Shown one piece after another: positions 8,357-16,430 of a stretch of 31,125 nt of DNA. The stretch is from Treponema sp. Lineage in GTDB: Bacteria > Spirochaetota > Spirochaetia > Treponematales > Treponemataceae. Numbering within the stretch: the stretch's first letter is position 1; the number at the start of each line of letters is the position of its first letter. The stretch lies in assembly GCA_016293645.1 (NCBI GenBank), contig JAEDDW010000017.1:1-31125 (forward strand), in the 5' to 3' direction. The position numbers and the translations under genes were made by a program. The notes beneath the pieces were generated by a model that was not told the DNA's origin, did no database searches, and saw only the letters and a program-made list of their open reading frames with translations.

Positions 8357-9160
8357 CTAATGGTTTTTACCTTCCGGCAAACCGAAGAATCTGCAGCTGT
8401 TGGTCCAGAGAATTGCGGCAAGGGATTCAAGGTCCATTTCCAGCATGTCCGCAAGGAATTTTGCAGTCGATGGAAGGAATGAAGGCATTGTCCTCTTGTC
8501 GCGGTATTCTGCAGGAGCCATAAATGGACTTTCAGTCTCAATGAGGATTCTGTCCGTGGCACCGGCATCCTTGAGCGCAAAAACAGTGTCGTGAAGATTC
8601 CTTGCGTTGCGGAAAGTAAGGTTTCCGGCAAAGGAGAAGTATACATTCATTCCGGCATCAAGGCACTGTCTTGCATAGGCCGCATCCTCGCTGTAGCAGT
8701 GGAATACGGCACCCTTTGAAGGGAGTCTGTCCTGAAGGATTTCAAAGATGTCCTTTCCTGCCTCGCGGTTGTGGATGATCACAGGCTTGTCATGTTTCTG
8801 GGCAAGATCAAGCTGTGTGATGAAAAGTTCAATCTGGCTTCTCTTGTCTCCGTATTTCTTGAAGTAATCAAGTCCGGTTTCTCCGATGGCAACAACGTTA
8901 GGCAGTCGAACACTTTCTTCTATTGTCTTTATCCAGTCTTTTCCAGGAGTGTTTACTTCCGATGGTCCGACTCCGACAGCATGATAGATTCCTTTCTGGG
9001 ACTTAAGTACAGGATATTCCTTTTTAAAGTCATGGAGACTGTTGTTTATGCTGATGATTCGTGCAACGCCAGCAAGCTTTGCCTGCTGAATAACACTGAT
9101 CTGTCTGATTGGGTCGTCATAAATCAACCCAATATGGGCGTGAGTATCAAAAAACTGCAT
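8357..9160 (-). CDS. tatD: TatD-family metal-dependent hydrolase
   Basis: Protein of 267 residues of the amidohydrolase-like TatD DNase family. The metal-binding residues are visible: H7 and H9 in THAH, E94 in GETGLD, H130 in IIHNRE, and H154 in FHCYS. The conserved ETDSP motif near the end reads E208-T-E210-S-P, so the usual metal-ligand Asp is Glu here. The rest of that motif, including APxxxRxKR, is retained. Family members are 3'-5' exonucleases or deaminases acting in the cytoplasm. The start has AAGGA at good spacing. The gene has its own promoter and a hairpin in its leader, and leads a two-gene unit with the dihydrouridine synthase. Confidence 0.92.
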   Translation of the reverse strand: MQFFDTHAHIGLIYDDPIRQISVIQQAKLAGVARIISINNSLHDFKKEYPVLKSQKGIYHAVGVGPSEVNTPGKDWIKTIEESVRLPNVVAIGETGLDYFKKYGDKRSQIELFITQLDLAQKHDKPVIIHNREAGKDIFEILQDRLPSKGAVFHCYSEDAAYARQCLDAGMNVYFSFAGNLTFRNARNLHDTVFALKDAGATDRILIETESPFMAPAEYRDKRTMPSFLPSTAKFLADMLEMDLESLAAILWTNSCRFFGLPEGKNH

Positions 9161-9185
9161 GGCTTTTCCTTTTTAAGGTTTAGAA

Positions 9186-9220
9186 ATAAAAAAATATTCT
9201 GAAAGCACACCTTTCAGAAT
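9186..9220 (-). terminator. Hairpin plus U-tract in the tatD leader (possible attenuator)
   Basis: ATTCTGAAAG at 9196-9205 pairs perfectly with CTTTCAGAAT at 9211-9220 around a five-base loop. On the minus strand the stem is followed by ATTTTTTTATTT, which is a textbook intrinsic terminator. It lies between the tatD promoter and the tatD start, with no gene upstream on that strand. It therefore either attenuates tatD or ends a short RNA of about 60-65 bases. Confidence 0.65.
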
Positions 9221-9258
9221 TCCGTCACATTACGAGTTATTTAACCGATAATATACAA

Positions 9259-9287
9259 AGAATAGCATAGTAGTATTTTCAAGTCAA
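9259..9287 (-). promoter_or_regulatory. Predicted sigma-70 promoter of tatD-dus
   Basis: Minus-strand TTGACT (9282-9287), a 17-base spacer and TATTCT (9259-9264). The start of transcription would be near 9252, giving a leader of about 92 bases before the tatD ATG. Confidence 0.6.
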
Positions 9288-9324
9288 ACGATAATTTGCC
9301 AACCGGTTCCGGCTGCGAATTCAC

Positions 9325-9354
9325 TTGAAAAGACTAACGAGTGTTTGATATAAT
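9325..9354 (+). promoter_or_regulatory. Predicted sigma-70 promoter of the M23-bactofilin operon
   Basis: TTGAAA at 9325-9330, an 18-base spacer and a perfect TATAAT at 9349-9354. The predicted start near 9361 leaves a leader of about 37 bases to the GTG at 9398. This promoter is divergent from the tatD promoter at 9259-9287, about 40 bases apart. Confidence 0.65.
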
Positions 9355-9397
9355 GTAGAGAAAATGGACGAATGACACCTGTCCACTGGAGTTTTAC

Positions 9398-10411
9398 GTG
9401 GCACACACACGCAGATATAAAAGACTGGAGAAAAATATCGTTTCCCGCATCGTACATGCTTTCGGGGCTTTTTTTGCCGCCGTCGGAAGGCTATGTGTCC
9501 GCATTGTAAAATTCTTTGACGGAAAATTGACGCTCATGATTGTTCCACATTCAAACGGAAAAGTTGTAAGCGTTCAGACTAATGTCTTTGCACTTATCCT
9601 TGGACTTGCCGTAATCAGCGGTGTCGCATGTTCCTTCGTCTACTTCAACCACAGGAATACAGCTTCCGGAACTGAGATCTCACGGCTCAGGGAAGAAAAC
9701 CGCGAGACCCTTGCAAGCCTCGACGAGCTCCGTGATGAAAACAACAATCTTCTCCAGACAGCAAAAAGATTCCAGTCGTCTTTGAGCCAGTCCCTCTCTC
9801 TTCTTGGTATCAACCAGAGTGCCCAGAATTCAAAATCGACAGGAAAGAATTCCGATCTTTCATCCCTCTTTGATACCCAGGACATTACAAGCGGATCCCT
9901 CAAGGAAACTTCAGACATCCGCCAGCTTACAGCATATCTTGAAAATGCGGTTCGTCCTGTAGAGCAGATTGGGAAAATGCTTGAAAACCAGGGAACACTT
10001 TTCTCTGACATTCCAAACGTCTGGCCGATCAAAAACGGTATCGGACACATTTCCATGGAATTCGGTCAGAACATCCACCCTATCACGCAGCAGTGGTACA
10101 TCCACAAGGGGCTTGACTTTTCAACATGGAGAAGCGGTGATCCTATAATTGCAACAGCAAACGGACAGGTCGTAACCGTAGGTTATGCTGATGACTTTGG
10201 AAACTTCATCATCATCAAGCATAAGCACGGAATCTATACCCGTTATGCTCACCTTGCCACGACACGCGTAAAGAAAGGTGACATCGTAAACCAGCGTCAG
10301 ATTATCGGAACAATCGGTAACACCGGTATTTCTACAGGACCTCATCTTCACTATGAAGTCCACATCGGTTCGGACGTTGTTGACCCTGCAAAATACATTA
10401 ACGTAAAATAG
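9398..10411 (+). CDS. M23-family peptidoglycan endopeptidase, membrane-anchored
   Basis: Protein of 337 residues. A basic N-terminus is followed by one transmembrane segment (about residues 58-80), a coiled-coil-like Glu/Leu-rich stretch (about 90-130), a linker, and a C-terminal LytM/M23 domain. The zinc site is intact: HKGLD (HxxxD) and HLHYEV (HxH), with RYAHL in between. It is therefore predicted to be an active DD-endopeptidase in the periplasm that cuts peptide crosslinks. The start is a GTG with GGAG seven bases upstream. The bactofilin gene follows after four bases. M23 peptidases paired with bactofilins control cell shape in other bacteria (for example Csd1/CcmA in Helicobacter), and the same role is likely here. 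Confidence 0.93.
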   Translation: MAHTRRYKRLEKNIVSRIVHAFGAFFAAVGRLCVRIVKFFDGKLTLMIVPHSNGKVVSVQTNVFALILGLAVISGVACSFVYFNHRNTASGTEISRLREENRETLASLDELRDENNNLLQTAKRFQSSLSQSLSLLGINQSAQNSKSTGKNSDLSSLFDTQDITSGSLKETSDIRQLTAYLENAVRPVEQIGKMLENQGTLFSDIPNVWPIKNGIGHISMEFGQNIHPITQQWYIHKGLDFSTWRSGDPIIATANGQVVTVGYADDFGNFIIIKHKHGIYTRYAHLATTRVKKGDIVNQRQIIGTIGNTGISTGPHLHYEVHIGSDVVDPAKYINVK

Positions 10412-10415
10412 AATA

Positions 10416-10829
10416 ATGGCACTCACAGACAACATCTCCATCAACAGCATCTTAGGCAGCGGTTCATCCGTAAAGGGTGATGTAAAGATCAATGGCTTTG
10501 CAAGAATTGACGGTGACATTGACGGCAACCTGGAGACAACTGGAAACATCATCATCGGAGAAAAGGCAAGAATCCGCGGAAACGTAACAGGCAGATCCGT
10601 TACAGTCATAGGCGGAATCGTACTAGGCAATATTGTCGCACCGGAATTTGTCAGACTGCTTTCGACCAGCGCAATCATCGGCGACATCCAGACAAAGAAG
10701 CTTTATTCGGAAGAAAACGTAATCATTCACGGACACTGCATTTCAAGAGTGGATGCCTCGGATTACGAAAAGGCATCTGCCGAATGGGAAAACGAAAAAG
10801 CAATCAGTTCCATGTCTGTCAGGATCTAG
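10416..10829 (+). CDS. Bactofilin
   Basis: Protein of 137 residues with the bactofilin (DUF583) beta-helix core: repeated six-residue turns such as VKGDVKINGFARIDGDIDGN and IIGEKARIRGNV, rich in Gly, Ile and Val, flanked by short unstructured ends. Bactofilins polymerise without nucleotide into cytoplasmic filaments that localise wall enzymes at the membrane. It lies between its likely partner, the M23 peptidase, and the YaaR gene, with spacings of four bases and one base. In helical spirochaetes such filaments are plausible determinants of helical pitch. There is no membrane-targeting segment apart from the hydrophobic N-terminal turn. Confidence 0.93.
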   Translation: MALTDNISINSILGSGSSVKGDVKINGFARIDGDIDGNLETTGNIIIGEKARIRGNVTGRSVTVIGGIVLGNIVAPEFVRLLSTSAIIGDIQTKKLYSEENVIIHGHCISRVDASDYEKASAEWENEKAISSMSVRI

Positions 10830-10830
10830 C

Positions 10831-11373
10831 ATGGCTCTGGATTCAATCAACTCAAACATACATTTCCAGGCGGCACAGACCCTTTCAAGCCAGGCAGCAG
10901 CAAAAGCCAAACAGGATGAAAACACCAAAAAGACTGCGCCTAAAAAAAGTATCTTCGCATCCCTGTTTGAAAAATCCCAGGCGCAGGTTCAGTACACAAG
11001 AGATGGTTTTCCGATAGAAATTTCCGAGATGGAAGTTGAGGAAGCTGCGGTATGGCTTCGTGACCAGGCGGATTCAGCAGCCGATGTCCTCAAAGAACAC
11101 CAGACACCTGATGTCTTTGCAGATTACAGAAAGAAAGTTTCCCAGTTCCTTAAATACGTTGTAAAAAACAATCTTGAACTCAAGAAGAAAAACAGAAGAC
11201 GCGGGGCAAGCACAAGGGACCCCTACATTCAGGTAAACGTAATCAATGAAAAACTGGATGAGATGGCACGATGGCTTATCAATCCCGCCAACGACATCCA
11301 TAGAAAAACTTTGGGAATGCTTGAGAGAATAAATGAACTTAAAGGACTTTTGGTAGACCTTTTTGCCTCTTGA
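10831..11373 (+). CDS. YaaR/DUF327-family protein
   Basis: Protein of 180 residues starting at the ATG one base after the bactofilin stop codon, with AGGA about eight bases upstream. A longer reading frame exists but would overlap the bactofilin gene by 77 bases. The N-terminal 50 residues are polar and Ala/Gln/Lys-rich. The rest is helical with the DUF327 pattern, including a basic KKKNRRRGAS turn and a C-terminal LLVDLFAS helix. The function of YaaR is unknown; in Firmicutes it is encoded near yaaT (ricT), as it is here. The neighbourhood suggests a cytoplasmic role linked to RicT. Confidence 0.8.
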   Translation: MALDSINSNIHFQAAQTLSSQAAAKAKQDENTKKTAPKKSIFASLFEKSQAQVQYTRDGFPIEISEMEVEEAAVWLRDQADSAADVLKEHQTPDVFADYRKKVSQFLKYVVKNNLELKKKNRRRGASTRDPYIQVNVINEKLDEMARWLINPANDIHRKTLGMLERINELKGLLVDLFAS

Positions 11374-11383
11374 GTGGTAAAAT

Positions 11384-11414
11384 ATAAGGGTGCTTTTGAA
11401 ATTGGAATTTCAAA
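11384..11414 (+). promoter_or_regulatory. Palindrome between yaaR and ricT (operator-like)
   Basis: TTTGAAATT (11395-11403) and AATTTCAAA (11406-11414) form a perfect nine-base inverted repeat separated by only two bases. That spacing is too tight for a good RNA hairpin and fits a DNA-binding site. TATAAG at 11384-11389 immediately before it is -10-like, although no convincing -35 is present. Confidence 0.35.
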
Positions 11415-11440
11415 GGTTCAAACAGAAACAGGATAAATAG

Positions 11441-12361
11441 ATGTCAGATATTTTTGAAAACGATATAGATAAAGAATCAGAAGATCTTTCTTCTCTTGAA
11501 GACAACATCACACCGGAAACAAACAGCGAAGATTATGTTTTCCCAAAGGAATTATACAAGCTTCGCCTTGCTTACTCCTTTGAAGGAATCTATGCGACAG
11601 TTCCTCAGGGCATGCACATCAAGGAAGGTGATGATGTAATCATTCCGACCCGCTACGGTCTTGATCTTGCAAAAAACCTTGGAATGTCAAAGTCTCCAGT
11701 CGGAATCAAACCTTCCGATATTGTTGAGATCACAAGAATAGCTTCAGAAGATGATATTGAAAAAGCAGCCAAGCTTGCGGAAACTGAAAAGGAAGCCTTC
11801 GTGAAATTCAAGGAAAAAGTTGCTTTCCACAAGCTGGACATGAAACTCATCACAGTCCATTTCCTTGTAGGCGAGCAGAAAGCACTTTTCTTCTTCTCAA
11901 GCGAAAATCGCGTTGACTTCCGTGATCTTGTAAAGGATCTTGTTTCAATATTCAAGATGAGGATTGAACTGCGCCAGATCGGTGTACGCGATGAAAGCAG
12001 AATAACAGGCGGACTTGGGGTCTGCGGAAGACCTTACTGCTGCAACTGCATCAGTGACAAACTTAGACCCGTAAGCATTCGCATGGCAAAGGACCAGAAC
12101 CTCAGTTTGAATTCCATGAAAATCAGTGGTCAGTGCGGAAGACTTCTGTGCTGTCTCAGCTATGAGTACGACTGGTATGCGGAAGCAAGAAAAAAACTTC
12201 CGAATGAAGGAATCAGACTTTATTATGACAATACGAACTTCAGGGTTACGGAAGTGAATCCAATTACTTCAATGGTAAAAATGCTCGGTGAAGACGGACG
12301 CCTCATCGAAGTGAATGCCAAACGGTTCATCCGTGAAGGCAACCGCTGGAAAATCAACTGA
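11441..12361 (+). CDS. ricT: PSP1-domain protein, RicT (YaaT) homologue
   Basis: Protein of 306 residues. An acidic N-terminus (1-30) precedes the PSP1 C-terminal domain. The diagnostic cysteine motifs are present: GGLGVCGRPYCCNC (C195, C200, C201, C203) and KISGQCGRLLCC (C232, C237, C238). In Bacillus, RicT forms an iron-sulfur-containing complex with RicA and RicF that helps RNase Y process mRNAs. Whether RicA and RicF homologues exist here cannot be seen. The ribosome-binding site is AGGAT, about eight bases before the ATG. The last eight bases overlap the 3' end of the methyltransferase gene on the other strand, so the two genes converge without a terminator. Confidence 0.9.
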   Translation: MSDIFENDIDKESEDLSSLEDNITPETNSEDYVFPKELYKLRLAYSFEGIYATVPQGMHIKEGDDVIIPTRYGLDLAKNLGMSKSPVGIKPSDIVEITRIASEDDIEKAAKLAETEKEAFVKFKEKVAFHKLDMKLITVHFLVGEQKALFFFSSENRVDFRDLVKDLVSIFKMRIELRQIGVRDESRITGGLGVCGRPYCCNCISDKLRPVSIRMAKDQNLSLNSMKISGQCGRLLCCLSYEYDWYAEARKKLPNEGIRLYYDNTNFRVTEVNPITSMVKMLGEDGRLIEVNAKRFIREGNRWKIN

Positions 12362-13085
12362 TAACGGAGATGCAGAAATCTTCGTTTCCTGCAAAAGGAC
12401 TTTCATCGAAATCCCCGTAGAATTCAACATGTGAGAATCCTGCCTCCATGGCAAGCGTTTCAATTTCAAAAGGCAAAACAGGATGCACCTGGATGTTGTT
12501 TAGGATTGGAATTATTTTCCCGGAACTGTTTTCAAGGTTCATTGAAATTGTTTTTGTTCCGCTTTCTGAGGTGAGTATTTCGGAGAAAAGTTTTGCCCTC
12601 ACGCTTTCTCGGGTTTTAAGCTGGACAAGAGCAGAATTTCCGTATTTCTCAAAGTTGATGGTTTCAAGAACAACAATCCCACCCTCAGCAACAAGTTTTC
12701 TGCATGTAATGAAAAAATCCCTGATGGAATCAGCGCCGGTGAAAAACATTATGCGGCTGTTTAAAACCGAAATCACATTGTAAAAAGATTTTCCAAGAAA
12801 CTTTGGCATGTCTTTTTTTTCCATCTGGAAAAACCTGATGGACATCAGCTGGCTTCTGCGTCTTAGATTTGCCGACTGCAGCAGTTCCTCGACATTTTCA
12901 ATTCCGGTTACATCATGACCTTCACGGGCAAGAGTGCTTTCAAGGAAACCTGTTCCGCAGTCAACAGAAAGAAAATGTAGCGGAGTCTTGCAGGTTTTTG
13001 CGAATTCAGAATAAAAACTTTTTTTCAGGCTGCTTACAGGAAACAGCTCATCATAATATTCTACCAGATTTTTAATTGATTTCAT
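12354..13085 (-). CDS. Class I SAM-dependent methyltransferase
   Basis: Protein of 243 residues. The Rossmann-type SAM site is visible: motif I FLSVDCGTGFLESTLA (near 38-53, with DCGTG in place of the usual DxGxG), the acidic end of strand 2 in VTGIEN, then MEKKDMPKFLGKSFYNVISV with the usual position of motifs II/III. It then has FITCRKLVAEGGIVVLE. The substrate is not apparent; small-molecule methyltransferases of this size are diverse. It starts 157 bases downstream of the 671-residue gene, past a hairpin, so it may have its own promoter. Its C-terminus overlaps that of ricT by eight bases in convergent orientation. Confidence 0.85.
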   Translation of the reverse strand: MKSIKNLVEYYDELFPVSSLKKSFYSEFAKTCKTPLHFLSVDCGTGFLESTLAREGHDVTGIENVEELLQSANLRRRSQLMSIRFFQMEKKDMPKFLGKSFYNVISVLNSRIMFFTGADSIRDFFITCRKLVAEGGIVVLETINFEKYGNSALVQLKTRESVRAKLFSEILTSESGTKTISMNLENSSGKIIPILNNIQVHPVLPFEIETLAMEAGFSHVEFYGDFDESPFAGNEDFCISVIS

Positions 13086-13149
13086 GATATCAATTATAAA
13101 TTCACTTTTTCAATAAAGCAATGAAAAATACCTGACATTGCGGCCATAT

Positions 13150-13233
13150 AAAAACAAGGCTGCCATGAAAGCTGCGATCCGCGGCGGTTCCATTTCTGAT
13201 CGAATCACCACATTCGCTGCATTCATGACAGCC
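13150..13233 (-). terminator. Long hairpin terminator after the 671-residue gene
   Basis: Positions 13158-13177 (GGCTGCCATGAAAGCTGCGA) pair with 13214-13233. Read on the minus strand, the 20-base-pair stem has two mismatches and one G-U wobble, and is followed by TTGTTTTTATA. The 36-base loop is large, so the structure may also be a palindromic mobile repeat; no second copy occurs in the window. Confidence 0.55.
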
Positions 13234-13242
13234 CGGTCACAA

Positions 13243-15258
13243 TCATTTGTTCTTTTTTGCTTCGATCGCTTTTTTTACACCATCAGCAAAAAGAGCATTC
13301 TGGTCGGTCCTGAGTTCAACAGAGAACTGCGGAGCACCATCTTCCGCATTGATACGGTAAAGGTTCATAGGATCAGTTGAATAGGCAGGACTTGAAGGAT
13401 TGTTCACCCACCAGTCAAGGACAGACATTACGCAGAGAGTATACTTTATCAGGTTTGCATTTGTAGCAGCTGAAACCGAAGCATCTCTTTTTGCACCAAG
13501 AAGAACATCGATTCTCTTTGATATCGGATTTGGAAGATCAAAATTATATTTGTCCCATGGATTCAACACGCCGAGAACGGTTTTCTTTGCGGCGGAATTC
13601 TCATCAATTCTTCTTACGAGAGTCCCGAAGACAGTCCTGATGTAATCAGTTCTTCCATAGAAAGGTTTGTACTTTGTATCGTTGATAGGCTTCTGCAGGA
13701 CAGGAGCATTGAATTTGAAATGAGGAAGGAAGAAATATTTCATCCTCCACAGAATATTGTTGAGATTTTCTTTTCCAAAATTCGACTGTGCGTAATCTCT
13801 CTGTGAATAAAGTGTATTTACATAAGTGCGCAGATAGTCACCAAGTCTTTTACCAAAAAGATCTTCGTAATACGAAATCCAGTCGCTCATGCAAAGATCA
13901 AGTTTGTCAGGAATCGATCCGAGGACTTCGTCTGCCTCAATGTTGAAATTGATGTTGCGGCAACCCTTGAAGAAATCCTCAAGGATCAGGATGAGGACGA
14001 TTGTAACCTGAAGTGGATTTTCAGGATGGATGACATTGAAGCCGTCCACAAAATTATAGATAGGCTGGAAGTAAGGATAAAGGTCAGGGTGGTTTTCAAG
14101 ATGGAGAAAACCTGCCTTAGGGAACAGCTGGTCAAGAATCCTCAAGCCCATGGTGACGACTTCATTCTTTTCGCCTGCCGTGTGCCGGTTTTCCTTCTTC
14201 TTTTCCTCAGCTTTTTTCTCCTCCTTTTTATCTTCCTTCTTTTTCTTTTCCGGAAGCAGAAGGTCGAATTTAGAAATTCCAAGGAACTTAAGGATTTCAG
14301 CGATCTTTACCTTGAAAAAATCAGGGAATTCCACATATTCCGGAGAACACATTCTCATGAGAAGTGGATAAAGTCCCTTGATGATCTGGTCATGAAGATA
14401 GAGCCATTCCGTAAGTCCCTGCTTTGCAAGAGTCTGCAGCTTTGCCTTGTCGGAATTTGAATAGCCGCCAAGATCGTTGTAGATTTCACGGATAAGAAGC
14501 GAAACCTGCTGGTCTCCGATATAGTAGACTGTAAGCAAAAGACGATAGATTGCCCTTGTCACAGGAATGAGCATCGGAACTGTAAGATAGTCTGCCGCAT
14601 TCTCAACTTCAAGTGCCAGGGTCTTCAGATCCTTGATCTGCCATTTTCCGACTGTTCTGAGGAATTTGAATTTCAGATCGGCTTCCGTCGCAATCTTTGA
14701 TTTATAGGCATCAGGAGAAATCTGAATGAAAGTCTTGATTGTACTTACAAAACTCTGGATATGGTCGATATGCCTTTTGATAACATAGTCGCCAAGATTT
14801 CTCTGAACCTTTTCCTTGTTCTTTGCCGACATTCTGAAAAGAAAATTGAAAAGTCCAAAATCCGGCTTGATGTTGTACACAGACGACATCATGGCACGAT
14901 CCATAAGCTTCAGCTCATGGGCAGAAATCTCTGGCAAATCTTCATCAGTTTTCACTTTTTTCCCTCCACTGGGTTTTCCGCCTACAAATGCGGAAGACGA
15001 TGATGAACCATAGGATGCACTTGCGGAAGAAATATCCGAAGAAGTTTTTCCAGAAGCCCTCACGGTGCTTTCATAGTGCTGCTTTCTTTTTGGCATGTTG
15101 GAAGTATCCATGGGAGCATATTTTTCCATTAGAACTTCGCCGCCAAGAATTTTCTGCATCTGAGCTGCCTCAGAAGCATCTATTGGTCCGATATTTTTTC
15201 GTGTTTTATCAAGAGTACCCGGTTCAAGGGTTCTTTTTGGCGAATTCTGGTCTGACAT
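13243..15258 (-). CDS. Large cytoplasmic protein of unknown function
   Basis: Protein of 671 residues with no recognisable family. The N-terminal 110 residues are polar and low in complexity, including a Ser/Ala/Gly-rich stretch (about residues 75-105) and basic patches. A helical region follows (about 115-335), then a Lys/Glu-rich linker (KKKKEDKKEEKK, near 345-365), and then a second, mostly helical region with many aromatic residues. No signal peptide and no transmembrane segment are evident. AGGAGG lies at good distance from the ATG. It is preceded by a DUF2804 gene 33 bases upstream on the same strand and closed by a hairpin terminator. The general make-up, a helical cytoplasmic protein with one charged linker, is reminiscent of the 525-residue protein at 5683; an alignment would be needed to show kinship. 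Confidence 0.65.
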   Translation of the reverse strand: MSDQNSPKRTLEPGTLDKTRKNIGPIDASEAAQMQKILGGEVLMEKYAPMDTSNMPKRKQHYESTVRASGKTSSDISSASASYGSSSSSAFVGGKPSGGKKVKTDEDLPEISAHELKLMDRAMMSSVYNIKPDFGLFNFLFRMSAKNKEKVQRNLGDYVIKRHIDHIQSFVSTIKTFIQISPDAYKSKIATEADLKFKFLRTVGKWQIKDLKTLALEVENAADYLTVPMLIPVTRAIYRLLLTVYYIGDQQVSLLIREIYNDLGGYSNSDKAKLQTLAKQGLTEWLYLHDQIIKGLYPLLMRMCSPEYVEFPDFFKVKIAEILKFLGISKFDLLLPEKKKKEDKKEEKKAEEKKKENRHTAGEKNEVVTMGLRILDQLFPKAGFLHLENHPDLYPYFQPIYNFVDGFNVIHPENPLQVTIVLILILEDFFKGCRNINFNIEADEVLGSIPDKLDLCMSDWISYYEDLFGKRLGDYLRTYVNTLYSQRDYAQSNFGKENLNNILWRMKYFFLPHFKFNAPVLQKPINDTKYKPFYGRTDYIRTVFGTLVRRIDENSAAKKTVLGVLNPWDKYNFDLPNPISKRIDVLLGAKRDASVSAATNANLIKYTLCVMSVLDWWVNNPSSPAYSTDPMNLYRINAEDGAPQFSVELRTDQNALFADGVKKAIEAKKNK

Positions 15259-15290
15259 GAAAAACCTCCTGAAAGTGGATGTAAAAAAAA

Positions 15291-16334
15291 TTACAACCTT
15301 ATCAAGTAATTTTCGGCTATTCCTGGCAGTGATTTGAATGTTATTTTCTCACCATCGGCAGTAACCAAAGTGCCCTCAAAAGTTCCGTAGATACTCCTAT
15401 ATGTGGTACGCAAAATGATTGCGCTGATTTTTGTAAGTTTTGAAGAAATCGGTGTAAAAGTCAGGTCCACCATGTTTTCCGTGTCCTGAATGACCCAGGT
15501 ATTGTTGACTCCCATGTTGTGGCTGATTACAACAGGCGGCAAAGGGGTTGCCTTTCCGTCATAGAAAAGAACATTGAGATTGTATCTGTCGGTGTTTACG
15601 GCGTCATGGGATTCAGCTGCGATACGGAAGGAAACGTTTTTTCCCTTGATGTTGGCAAACCCGACTACAAATTCTCCATGGGAACGGAATTTCATATATG
15701 TTCTTGAAATCGAAAAATTTGAAATACCGGAACTGTCGGACATGGTTTTCTGCTCACCGTTTTTATAGCGCAGTGAAATTGTTCCGTGGGCTGGGAGCGT
15801 ACAGTTGTACAAGGCGGAACATCTTCTGACCGTTGGATTTGGACGGGAACATGTGAGTTCAGCAAACTGTTCCGCATTGAAATCCCCGGAAATGGCACCA
15901 TGGGCAGAAGGCCTTACTGAATCACCGTTAAGATCAAAGACGACAGAAAATTTTCCGTGTGATCTGTCCCAGCTGATGCGCGTGTATCTTTTTTTTGAAT
16001 AGCTTGAAGTAGAAGCAGACTCAAGATTGTGTGGAATGAAACGTTTTCTCATGCCCATTACGGAATGATAGACGAATTTCTGATTTGTCGATTTGTTCCA
16101 GAAGATTACTTCCGAATAGCCTATTATCTTTGCATCTACAAAAGTTATACGGCCGATGTATTCCCCGATATCAAAAGTAAAAGTGAGGCGACTTTTTATT
16201 CTGAGATTCGTGATGAAAGTTGGAAGCGGAATTGTTCCGTATGGCTTGAAAACGCCACGGATATCAAGACGCTTGGGATGACCTTTAAATGTTCCAAAAA
16301 CCGGCTTGAAATTCTTGACGAAAGACTCCGGCAT
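15291..16334 (-). CDS. DUF2804-family protein
   Basis: Protein of 347 residues from the ATG at 16334 (MPESFVKNFK). An open frame extends 25 codons further upstream to 16409 but reads as a hydrophobic and basic stretch without a better start. The protein is beta-rich throughout, with the C-terminal YGTFEGTLVTADGEKITFKSLPGIAE segment characteristic of DUF2804 (G-x-F-x-G-x-L ... DG-x-x-I ... L-x-G-x-x-E). Central sequences such as GKFSVVFDLNGDS and FSISRTYMKFRSHGEF also fit. The function of the family is unknown; a lipocalin/retinol-binding-like fold has been suggested for related families. It probably heads a two-gene unit with the 671-residue protein. Confidence 0.7.
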   Translation of the reverse strand: MPESFVKNFKPVFGTFKGHPKRLDIRGVFKPYGTIPLPTFITNLRIKSRLTFTFDIGEYIGRITFVDAKIIGYSEVIFWNKSTNQKFVYHSVMGMRKRFIPHNLESASTSSYSKKRYTRISWDRSHGKFSVVFDLNGDSVRPSAHGAISGDFNAEQFAELTCSRPNPTVRRCSALYNCTLPAHGTISLRYKNGEQKTMSDSSGISNFSISRTYMKFRSHGEFVVGFANIKGKNVSFRIAAESHDAVNTDRYNLNVLFYDGKATPLPPVVISHNMGVNNTWVIQDTENMVDLTFTPISSKLTKISAIILRTTYRSIYGTFEGTLVTADGEKITFKSLPGIAENYLIRL

Positions 16335-16430
16335 TTCACTTATTTCTCTTGTATACAAAATAAAGCCCCTACTTCTTTCTATTATATAAACATAAAACAA
16401 AAAAAGCAATTTTCAAGGTTTGTTGTTCTC

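Noticed and set aside
10753..10830. Longer N-terminus for the YaaR protein (206 residues)
   Set aside because: It would overlap the bactofilin gene by 77 bases; the ATG at 10831 has a better-placed AGGA and matches the operon spacing.
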